From NCBI RefSeq assembly GCF_002632485.1, contig NZ_NIBU01000013.1:1-64000 (forward strand): 64,000 nucleotides of DNA. The letters are read 5' to 3'. The stretch is from Xenorhabdus innexi. GTDB lineage: Bacteria > Pseudomonadota > Gammaproteobacteria > Enterobacterales > Enterobacteriaceae. Of this stretch, positions 15,982 to 26,200 are shown one piece after another. Each line of letters starts with the position of its first letter. The stretch's first letter is position 1. The position numbers and the translations under genes were made by a program. Under the pieces are notes generated by a model. That model was not told where the DNA came from. It was given only the letters and a program-made list of their open reading frames with translations, and searched no databases.

Positions 15982-16419
15982 CTAATTAGTTAGCTCAAAA
16001 TACCACTCAAGAAATGAGTTAAAATCTTTCCATTGAGGTTTGAATTTCCCTTCGTAAAAATCGAGCATTTCTTGCCCTAATCCTATTTCTAGTACTTCTC
16101 CCGTTTTTCTATTGTAGAAATACCCATACTCACCTTCGAAGCTATCTAAAGGAATGTATTCTTCAGAACAACGAAGTAATTCATTTGTAAATTTTACATC
16201 TAAATCATAATTACTATTAATAATAAACCAGCAGATTTGGTAAATTTCACGGTATCTACTATAGAATGTCGGATCACCCTCAGCATGTAGATAAAATTCA
16301 GCAACATCAGATTGTAAATCGATATTTAGCCTAGCTAAAGCATCTGGATATTCTGGGTGAATAAAATCATGCCACCACCCTTTATCACTAAGATATTTTT
16401 TAACTTTATTAGATAACAT
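15982..16419 (-). CDS. SMI1/KNR4-like (SUKH) family protein, possible orphan immunity protein
   Basis: A 145-residue acidic protein. The central EGEYGYFYNRKTGEVLEIGLG and the closing WKDFNSFLEWYFELTN are typical of the SUKH superfamily (SMI1/KNR4-like). In bacteria these are mostly immunity proteins against polymorphic toxins and contact-dependent nucleases. No toxin gene is adjacent. It lies between the complete Rpn gene and the truncated copy, inside a duplicated stretch. An orphan immunity gene retained against competitor toxins is a reasonable inference, but family membership is the only direct support. Confidence 0.65.
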   Translation of the reverse strand: MLSNKVKKYLSDKGWWHDFIHPEYPDALARLNIDLQSDVAEFYLHAEGDPTFYSRYREIYQICWFIINSNYDLDVKFTNELLRCSEEYIPLDSFEGEYGYFYNRKTGEVLEIGLGQEMLDFYEGKFKPQWKDFNSFLEWYFELTN

Positions 16420-16476
16420 AATTTATGCCTATTTATTTTTCTATGTGCTTTTCACTTGTACTCAGTGATGGAAATA

Positions 16477-16560
16477 TGTGTTCAGTGCCTTTATAACTGG
16501 GTTGCTGATAAATCAGGTATGATTGAATATCGCATGTCATTATAATTCGATGTTGTTAAT
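16477..16560 (+). pseudogene. GNAT gene 3'-end remnant, copy 3
   Basis: About 80 nt resemble the 3' end of the intact GNAT gene, including the TAA stop and the following TCGATGTTGTTAA, though the body is diverged. It ends 3 nt before a terminator like that of copy 2. Confidence 0.75.
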
Positions 16561-16563
16561 TAA

Positions 16564-16588
16564 AATGCCGATCTTTAAGACCGGCATT
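16564..16588 (-). terminator. Terminator hairpin, paralogue of 14716-14738
   Basis: An 11-bp stem with one wobble, built on AATGCCG and CGGCATT, is followed on the minus strand by TTTTAATT. It belongs to the truncated Rpn copy. Confidence 0.65.
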
Positions 16589-16617
16589 ATTTTAAAGAAG
16601 CGGAGAAAGAAAATAAT

Positions 16618-16873
16618 TTAATGATTTAACGCTTCAATTTTATCCCGGCTCAGCCCGGTACTGGTTACGATAATATCCAGACTGACGCCATGTTGTAATA
16701 GTGCGCGAGCAGTTTCCAACTTACCTTCTTCTTTGCCTTTTTCCCAGCCTTCTTCATGGCCTTTTTGTTCAAGCTGTTCTGCAATAGTCATCAACATTGT
16801 TTCATGCTCCGGAGATTGTTCAATCAGTTGATGGATAAATTGTGAGATATCCAGCGTATGCCCATTCAGTAAA
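16618..16873 (-). pseudogene. Truncated Rpn nuclease gene (3' part only)
   Basis: Nearly identical to the last 85 or so codons of the Rpn gene at 14765-15715, ending IEALNH then TAA. It lacks the nuclease core and start, and the coding match stops abruptly after the segment encoding the HTLDIS region. Sequence resembling the region upstream of the complete gene (around 15785-15835) resumes at about 16895-16945. An internal deletion therefore removed the rest. Confidence 0.85.
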
Positions 16874-16942
16874 AATCGTTACTCATACAAGCCAATTAAT
16901 CTACAACATCTCATCAGCCGCTCCAATATCGATTCCAGTTAT

Positions 16943-18565
16943 TCAACTCGCCTCTGAGAATATATTTTGTTTTGATTTCAGCAAAATCTGTAAATCCTTC
17001 CAGAACGAACTCTGTTTTGCCAGTTGCCGCTGTTCCTGCACCATATCCGCAAGTATTTCCGGCGTTGTCAGCGGGTTTGCCAGCACGACCCGCAAAACAG
17101 CCGTTGGCTGTTTATCCCATTGCGCAGGTTTAATACAGGTGCGCGAAACAAATGTTTTTCCGGCAGAACACTGCATAGTCTGGATACTCTGATTGAGCGC
17201 ATTCAGCGTATCCCGTACTTTTTGTCGTACTGGCTCAGATCCTTCGCGCATAAGTTTTAACGCCGCAGGTGGAGCATAGCGGTAAGTCAGCAAACAAAGC
17301 TGTGGTTCACTGATTAATTCGAAATCCTTTTGTTGGCGAAGGAAGTCAGCAAATTGCCGGGCTTTTTCGATACCGATATCTATCAGATCCGCCATTCCCT
17401 GCCGTCCAAGCAGATGAAGGTTACTGTGCAACATCAGTGACATTGCACTGCGTGAGCCTTCCAGAGTATGGCGCCCGAGATCTTTTGAACCCTTGCGCAG
17501 TATGTAATTAGCGTGTTGCTCAATGGCATCGGCCAGCGTTGGCTGGCGGAATAGCACCATGCCGGAACCCATCGGAACATACATCTGTTTATGTGCATCA
17601 ATCGTCACGCTATCCGCCCGCTCGATGCCTTTAAACAAATAACGGTAGCGTTCTGATAACAGGCTGGCGCCTCCCCATGCAGCATCAACGTGGAAATGAC
17701 ACTGTTCCTGTTCCGCGATATCTGCCAGCGTATTCAGCGGGTCGATAGAGCCGGTTTCGGTACTGCCTGCAATGCCGATAATTGCCATCGGTCTGATATT
17801 ACGTCGGCGCAGTTCCTGCAATTGAATGAGCAGATCATCAGTGCAGATTTTCCCGTCTTTGTCAGTAGCGATTTTGACCAGAGCATCTTGCCCGAGACCG
17901 AGCACATCGATGGCTTTTTTCAGTGAATAGTGCCCCAGCTCAGACACCAGAATAGCCAGTCCGCTATAGCCATAATGGATTAGCCCTCTGGCTAATCCTT
18001 CACGTGCCAGTCCGGCAAAGTTGCCGTCTGCTGGCATAAGCTGATTGCGACATGCCCACAGTGCAGTCAGGTTAGCCAGTGTTCCGCCGGAGCAGAAGCT
18101 CGCCAGCGCATGATCACCATTGTGCAGCCACTTCTGATAGAAATCGTCATCACAGTTGTAGACCAGTTTGTGCATCATCCCCAGAACCTGCCGTTCCAGT
18201 GCGGTCAGGGAGTGGGAAGTCTCCAGTTTGACGACATTCTGGTTCAGGGCGGTCAGTATTTTGCCCAGCGCCGGTAAATGCCGGGGGAGAGCGGAGGTCA
18301 TGTGGCCTACAAAAGCAGGCGATGAAACAGGCATCACCTGATTGAGCACATTTTCGCTCAGATAGCGGGTGTATGTTCCGGTATCAACCGGGGATTCCGG
18401 TATGTTCACAGAAGAAAACTCTTTTTCCAGCTCTTCCAGACTGGATACCGGTTGGTTTAACCTATTATGACAATAACTGACCGGATCACCTGCGATGTCT
18501 GCCTCCAGTACGGATAGCGCTTCCTCACCGATATTTGTCATAAATGGGTTGAGAAAATCCTGCAT
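16943..18565 (-). CDS. PLP-dependent aspartate 1-decarboxylase (PanP-like), beta-alanine supply for the NRPS
   Basis: A 540-residue group II PLP decarboxylase resembling the pyridoxal-dependent aspartate 1-decarboxylases (PanP type), which convert L-aspartate to beta-alanine and CO2. The PLP-binding lysine is in DSVTIDAHKQMYVPMGSG (near residue 331), the cofactor-contacting Asp is in CHFHVDAAWGGAS, and SFCSGGTLANLTALW binds the phosphate. Length and N-terminus (AFVGHMTSALP) fit that family better than glutamate decarboxylase. It begins 24 nt after xabD with AAAGAGG upstream, so it is the last gene of the NRPS operon. Module 11 of the NRPS has a beta-alanine-type pocket, which strongly supports a dedicated supply role. 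Confidence 0.85.
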   Translation of the reverse strand: MQDFLNPFMTNIGEEALSVLEADIAGDPVSYCHNRLNQPVSSLEELEKEFSSVNIPESPVDTGTYTRYLSENVLNQVMPVSSPAFVGHMTSALPRHLPALGKILTALNQNVVKLETSHSLTALERQVLGMMHKLVYNCDDDFYQKWLHNGDHALASFCSGGTLANLTALWACRNQLMPADGNFAGLAREGLARGLIHYGYSGLAILVSELGHYSLKKAIDVLGLGQDALVKIATDKDGKICTDDLLIQLQELRRRNIRPMAIIGIAGSTETGSIDPLNTLADIAEQEQCHFHVDAAWGGASLLSERYRYLFKGIERADSVTIDAHKQMYVPMGSGMVLFRQPTLADAIEQHANYILRKGSKDLGRHTLEGSRSAMSLMLHSNLHLLGRQGMADLIDIGIEKARQFADFLRQQKDFELISEPQLCLLTYRYAPPAALKLMREGSEPVRQKVRDTLNALNQSIQTMQCSAGKTFVSRTCIKPAQWDKQPTAVLRVVLANPLTTPEILADMVQEQRQLAKQSSFWKDLQILLKSKQNIFSEAS

Positions 18566-18589
18566 AGTTTGCCTCTTTAGACTGAATAC

Positions 18590-20260
18590 TTACCTGATTG
18601 TATTTACCAGTTTCTGCCAGAGTTTACCGACCCAAAGTTCGGTCGATGGGGTGGATAACATCGTCATATGGTTACCGGGCACAGACATGGCGTCCAGTTT
18701 TGTAACATATCTGCGCCACTGAGTTTCGCGCTTTTTCATTTCATCCCTATCCCCGTCTTCTGCATTGATCAGATGAATAATGCCTTTATAACATGCCCGG
18801 GGAATATAACTGGTGTTCAGGTTAGCCTGCATAACGCGGATGATCCCCTGCAATAATGTCAGAGGGGTTTTGGCCGGAAAAAGACCAGACTTTATTAAAG
18901 CATTGTGTAAAAGTTGGTGCTGTTCATCCTGCATCAGGTTTTCAAAGTCCTGTCGGGAGAGTGAAAGAGGCTGATCCAATATCATGTCGTAGATATCAAT
19001 CAGCTCCATTATTGCCTCAGTATGGCTGATGGGTTTATGGACACTGTCCGGTTGGTGGGGTTCGTCGGTATCGATAAGAATGAGATCGGCGACCTGTTCA
19101 CCTGCTGCCTGCAATTGTAAGGCGGCCTCAAAGGCGATCCAGCCACCAAAAGAGTGGCCTAACAGATGATAAGGGCCATGAGGCTGAACTTCACGCATAG
19201 TCTGGATATAAGTGCGGGCAGCGCCTTCAACACTGGTGTGCGGGTAATTGTGTTCAGCAGTAAAACCACGGGCCTGTAAAGCATATATCGGCAGTTGTGA
19301 CGGGAATGACAGCGCCAGCTCAATCAGGCTGGACGGGCTGGCACCTGCGCCGGGCATACAGAATAATGGCGATACTGATTTAGAACCCAACTGAATGATA
19401 ACACGCGGGTCGAAAGCCGGAACGGCCTGTATCTGCTCAACGATTGAATCTGCAATCAGGTTGAGTAGCGGGGAATGCATAATAGAAAAATGGGTTCCGC
19501 CAATGGGGCAGAGTACAGAATTCTGCCCGACGAGATCACGCCAGCCGCGCCAGTTATCAGTGTTGTTTAAATCCTCTGCGGTATAGAGATGGACTGGCAG
19601 GGAAGATTTGGCCGGAATATAGTTCTGTCCCAGTCGGGTCAGTAGTTCAGCGGTGTAAGTGCGCAGCAGGATATCCTGCCGTGTGATATTAGTCGGCAGC
19701 CATTGATGTTCAATACAGTAATCAATAACCTGCTCCAGACTGTTGAATCGGTGCAGTGCTTCCAGCGCCTGTTCATCATTAATATTTTTCTGAGTACGCA
19801 GTGAATCAATGATTAGCGCTATTTGAGCAGCGGTTCGCTCTTCATTCGTCTGGTCTTCATTAAAGCTATTTTCACCTGCATCATGACCGGCATGATTATA
19901 GGTATCGATCATGCTGAGGAATTCTACCGTTTCACCATCACCGATAAGCTGTTGAGCAATTTCATAGGCAATCAGGCCGCCGATTGACCAGCCCGCCAGA
20001 CGGTACGGCCCTTGTGGCTGAATACGGCGGATTGCCTGAATATGACAGGCGGCAAGTTCCTCAATGGAAGCAGGCGGTTGTTCCAGTGTGTGGATGCCAA
20101 GTGCCTGTAATGCATAAACGGGAAGCTCAGGCGGCAGTAGCGTTGCCAGTGGAGAATAAACCAGTGGGTCACCGGAAGTCTCGTGTACCAGAAACAGCGG
20201 AGATAACGAACCAGACGGGCTTAATGGCACCGGGTTTGCATCAAACGGTGATGCTGGTTC
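18590..20260 (-). other. Tandem thioesterases TE1-TE2
   Basis: Two alpha/beta-hydrolase domains in series. The nucleophile elbows GWSIGG and GHSFGG are intact, and candidate catalytic His residues are in GGTHFSIMHSP and PGNHMTMLSTP. Tandem TEs are known from lipodepsipeptide synthetases, where the pair releases and cyclises the chain. Confidence 0.85.
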
Positions 20261-23200
20261 GGCAAAGGATTTACCCACCGCCGTCGCCAGATCACACAAT
20301 GTAGGGTGTGTAAATAAGGCTGTCAGCGGAATTTCCATTTCTTGTTCCCGCATACGGTTTATTAACTGTACAGCGAGCAGTGAGTGACCACCCAGTTCAA
20401 AGAAATGGTCATAGCGCCCGACACGTTCCAGTCCCAGCAGCTCTTGCCATATCTGAGCCAGCACAATCTCAGTTTCGCCCGTCGGAGCGACATAACCATG
20501 TACTATCATTGCGGATGAATCAGGCACAGGCAGTGCCTGACGATCAAGTTTACCATTAGGGGTCAACGGGAAAGCCTCCAAAGTAACAAACGCGCTGGGT
20601 AGCATATACTCAGCCAGATGTTGGGTAAGTTGTTGACGAAGTTCATGGGGTACTAATTTAGCATTAGTATGAGGCAATAAATAAGCAACCAGCCGTTTTT
20701 GTGTACCTGTTTTTTCATTAAACGTATCTTCGCGGATAATCACAACCGCTTCACGTACTCCGTGACACTTCATCAACCGGGATTCTATTTCGCCCAGTTC
20801 AATGCGGAAGCCGCGAATTTTGACCTGAAAATCATTGCGGCCAAGATATTCAATATTGCCATCCGGCAACCAGCGACCGAGATCGCCTGTTTTATACATA
20901 CGTGCATCCGGTTCGATGGAATATGGGTCGAGTAAAAAACGTTCTGTGGTCAGAGAAGAGTTATTCAGATAGCCGCGGGCAACCCCAGCGCCAGCAATAT
21001 GGATCTCGCCGATAACACCAAGCGGCGCAGGCTGACCATACGGGTCAAGAATATAAATCCGGGTATTGGCAATGGGACGACCGATAGGAATAGAACGGGT
21101 AACATCAATAGCAGACGGAATTTCGTAAGTGGTAGCAAATGTTGTACTTTCTGTCGGGCCGTAACCGTTAATCAGATGTACAGGCCGTGATCCGGCTAAT
21201 TGCATCTGTTGTATTTTCATGGGGTCAAGTACATCGCCGCCCACCAGCAGGTAACGTAATTGTCCGAACAACGGTGTGAGCGTATTCAGATATTCATTGA
21301 ACAGACCGGTAGTTAACCAAAGGGCGGTGACTTTTCCTTTGCTCAGAGAGTGACAGAGGCGAACCGGGTCAAGCAGTACCGATTGTGGCACAACATACAG
21401 CCTTCCACCATTCAGTAATGCAGACCAGATTTCCCACGTTGAGGCATCAAACGCAACATTGGCACAATGAGCAACACAGTCATTCCTGTCGATATCGGCA
21501 TAAGCGCTATTAATCACCAATCGATTGACACTGCGATGTTCAATCATGACACCTTTGGGCAGTCCGGTTGAGCCGGAGGTATAGATCACATAGGCCAGAT
21601 GGCGGGAAGTCAGCACGGCTGTCCGATCATCAGGGTTATGATCCGGCTGGCTGTTCAGCATAGTTTCCTGCGTATCGAACAGGAATACAGGCACTGTATC
21701 GGGCAATTTACTGAGTAAGTTATCGATTAGTGCAGTCTGAGTCAGCAGCATCACAGGCGCGGCATCTTCGAGCATATAGGCCAGCCGCTCCGCCGGATAA
21801 ACCGGATCAAGCGGAACGTAAGCGCCACCTGCTTTAAGAATGGCGAGTAAGCCGACAATCATTTCGGGGCTGCGCTCAAGACAAATGGCGACCCGATCAT
21901 CAGGGCATACACCGGATACAATCAGATGATGCGCCAGCCGATTGGCACGGCGGTTGAGTTCACGGTAACTGATGGTCTGATCTTCATACATAACAGCAAT
22001 CGCGTCAGGATACCGGGCTGCCTGAGTTTCAAATAGCTGGTGGATCAGCGCGTTCTGAGGGAAATCAGTTTGGGTTGCGTTGAAACCTACCAGCAATTGT
22101 TGCTGTTCCGATTCCGGTAGCATTGGCAGCGTCATAACGGCCTGCCTCTCATCCATTGCCATCACGGTCAGAACATTGGTTAAGTAGCCGACCATACGCT
22201 CAATGGTTGAGTGATCAAACAGGTCAGTAGCATAAGACAACGCTCCGGCCAGACCGGACTCAGTTTCTGCCAGTGATAAGGTTAAATCAAAATGGGTCGT
22301 ATGCTGTGTCTGTTCAAATGGAGTGAACTGTAGATCAGGTAAAACCAGTTCCTGAGCCGGTGTGTTATTGAATGCCAGCATCACCTGAAAAACAGGGCTG
22401 TAACTGAGGCTGCGCTCAGGCTGTAATGCTTCCACCACCTGCTCGAAAGGCAGATCCTGATGGGCATAGGCTGCCAGCGCATTTTCCCTGACCTGCCCCA
22501 GTAAATCCGCCACGTTAATTTCTTTATCAGTAAACTGAATACGCAGCGCCAGTGTATTCACAAAGAAGCCCATTAATCCTTCAAGTTCAGGATACGGACG
22601 ACCGGCAACAGGTGTACCGATAACAATATCAGCCTGACCGCTGAGGCGGGAAAGGACAATGCTCCAGCCCGTCAGTACAGTCATAAACAGTGTTGCGTTG
22701 TGGCGCTTTCCGAGTGCTTTCAGTGAATCCAGTACGCTGTTATCCAGATGGAAAGTAACCTGACTGCCAACATAAGTCTGTACTGCCGGACGAGTCCGGT
22801 CAGTCGGAAGTGTCAGTAACGCCGGAGCATCTTCAAGCTGTTTGCACCAGAAATCACGTTGTTCAGCAAGGGCGGTTTTCTGCAATAGCTGATGCTGCCA
22901 GACGGCGTAATCGGCGTATTGAATCGGCAGTGGTGGTAAAGGATTATCCTGCCCGCTAAGAGCCGCACGATAAAAAACGCCTAATTCCCGCACTAATATT
23001 CCGATTGACCAGCCATCGGTAATAATGTGATGCAGGGTGATCAGCAAAATATGCTCTTCATCCGCCAGTTGCAGTAGTTGACCACGGATAAGCGGGCCAC
23101 GGGCAAAATCGAAAGGTGTTTTTGCTTCAAGTCCGGCAATTTCCGTAACACGTTGGTTATGCTGTGTCGGCTCAAGCTGGCGCAGGTCATGGCTGGACAG

Positions 23201-26200
23201 AGTGAAACCGATGTCAGCCGGATCAATATGCTGGTGGGGTTGGTCTTTGTCTGACACAAATCGGGTGCGCAATCCCTCATGGCGTGCCACCAGATTATCC
23301 AGTGCGGTGCTGAGTGCCTGACGATCCAGTTTTCCGTTCAAGCGCAGGGCTGCCGGAAGGTGGTAGGCCAGACTGGCGGCAGGATCGAGCTGACCAAGAA
23401 ACCACAGCCGCTGTTGGGCGAAGGATAAAGGCAGCGTCTGGTTGCGATCCGCCACAGTTATTACTGCCTGAGAAGCGGCATCAGCCTCAGTAATCGCCTG
23501 AGCTAAATCCATCAGGACGGGGCGGGCGAAAAGTTGTTGTAAAGGTAGTTCGCGTGTCAGTAGCTGACGTACACGGGCAACCAGCCGGACGGCTAACAGC
23601 GAATGCCCGCCCAGTTCAAAAAAGTGGTCATGGCGCCCGACCCGTTCTAACCCAACTTTCTCCAGCCCGAGCAGCTCCTGCCAGATTTGCGCCAGTACCG
23701 TTTCTGTTTCACCAACCGGAGCCACATAACTGCGGGTGACGATGGCTGAAAAATCCGGGGCAGGAAGCGCTTTACGATCCAGTTTGCCGTTGGGAGTCAG
23801 CGGGAAAGCCTCTAATATGACAAACGCTGTCGGTAACATATATTCCGCAAGGTGCGGGGCGAGTTGCTGGCGTAATTCCGCAGGGTTCAGCTCGGCTCCT
23901 GCCAGTGGACACAGATAAGCGACAAGCCGTTTCTGTTCCGGCTCATCTTCACGGGCGATAACGATGGCTTCCCGTACTCCCTGGCACAACATCAGCCGGG
24001 CTTCAACTTCCCCCAGTTCAATGCGGAAGCCGCGCAATTTGACCTGAAAATCATTACGGCTGATATATTCGATATTGCCATCGGGCAACCAGCGGGCCAG
24101 ATCGCCGGTTTTATACATGCGGGCATCCGGTTCTGCTGAGAAAGGATCAGTCAGGAAGCGTTCAGACGTCAGTGCCGGACGATTCAGGTATCCTCTGGCA
24201 ACGCTCCTGCCCGCGATATAAATTTCTCCGGCTACGCCGAGCGGCACCGGCTGGTGATATTCGTCAAGAATATATATCAGGGCATTGGCTATCGGGCGGC
24301 CGATAGGCGGCAGCACCGGCCAGTGTTCAATTTCTCTGTCTGAAGAATATGACGTCACAACATGGCTTTCCGTCGGGCCATAGTGGTTATATAATCGGCA
24401 ATGATCGGCGCGTTGGAGAAAACGCCGGATAGCCGGAGTAATACGCAATTGCTCACCGGCAGTAATAAGCTGTGTCAGACAGGAAATATCGTTTTCACTA
24501 TTTTTATCTTCATGATCGCAGTCAGCTTCGGTCAGATGCTGGAGAGCAATAAAGGGCAGGAAAATGCGATTAATCTGTTTTTGCCGGATCAGCCGTAGCA
24601 GTTGATGAGGCTCCCGACGCAGGGTTTCATCAATCAGTACCAGACAACCACCTTCACTCAGAGTGGTGAATATTTCCTGAAAAGCAACATCAAATCCCAG
24701 TGCTGCAAATTGCAGGGTTTTGCTGTTTCCGCTTCCGGCAGGGGATGTTCCGGCAAAGTATGAATGAGTCTGACGATGCCATTGCAGCAGATTCGACAGC
24801 GCTATCTGCGGCATTTCTACCCCTTTTGGTAATCCGGTAGAGCCGGAGGTGTATATCACATAAGCCAGATGATGAGGTTCCAGCCCCAGTGCTTCTGCAT
24901 CAGGATTATCATCGGGGTGTTCAGCCAGATAAGTCTGCGGTTCATCGAGTAACACGGTTGTATAGCTGTTAACCGTATGTCCGGTAGAAACATTGTGTCC
25001 GGTAGACGATGAGGCAGCATTTAGTGTTGCCGATAGTGCTGAGCTGGTGAGTAAAACCACCGGTGCTGAATCCTGAAGCATATACGCCAGCCGCTCCGCC
25101 GGATAAGTCGGATCAAGCGGCACATAAGCGCCTCCGGCTTTAAGAACAGCCAGTAATCCCACCACCATCTCAGGGCAGCGTTCAATATAAATTGCCACCC
25201 GAGAGTCAGGGCGGACACCTTGTGCTATAAGATAATGCGCCAGTCGATTGGCGCGTCGGTTCAGTTCGCCGTAACTCAGTGTCTGATTTTCAAATTCTAC
25301 TGCGATTGCGTCAGGATGTTGTTCTGCCTGAGTTTCAACCAATTGATGAATTAATGTATCTTTTGAATACTCCATCTGACTGGTATTGAAATCCACCAGC
25401 AACTGCTGCTTTTCCGCTTCCGGCATCATCGGCAGGGTCGCAATGGTTCTGGTTTCATCGAGTACCATCGCAGTCAGAATATTTGCCAGATAACCGGTCA
25501 TACGTTCAGCCGTCGTGTACTCAAACAGATCGGCGGCATAGGTTAAAACGCCCGTCAGACCGGATTCAGTTTCTGTCAGCGACAGCGTTAAATCAAAATA
25601 AGCGCCATGATGAGCCTGCTCAACCGATGAAAGCTGTAAACCGGGCAGCACCAGCTTTTGCGGCGGGGTGTTATTCAACGTCAGCATCACTTGAAAGATT
25701 GGGCTATAGCTGAGACTGCGTTCGGGCTGTAAAGCTTCCACTATTTGCTCGAATGGCAGATCCTGATTGGCATAAGCCGCCAGTGCCTGTTCTCTGATTT
25801 GTGACAGCAAATCCGCCACGCTGAGTTCATGACTGAATCTGACCCGCAATGCCAGCGTATTGACAAAGAAACCAATCAGACCTTCAAGTTCACTATGCGG
25901 ACGGTTGGCGACTGGTGTACCGATAACAATATCATCCTGCCCGCTGAGACGGGCAAGTACGATGCTCCATGCGCTCAGTAAAGTCATAAACAATGTCGTG
26001 TTGTGGCGTTGCCCTAATTCCTTCAATGATGCCAGCAAGCGGGCATCCAGATGGAAAGGCACCTGTCCGCCAGAATAACTCTGTAGCGCCGGACGCGGAT
26101 AATCCGCAGGCAGAGTCAATAAAGCCGGAATATCTGCAAGCTGATTACACCAGAATTCGCGTTGTGCATTCAGGGCGGCCTGTTGCTGCGGGTCACGCTG

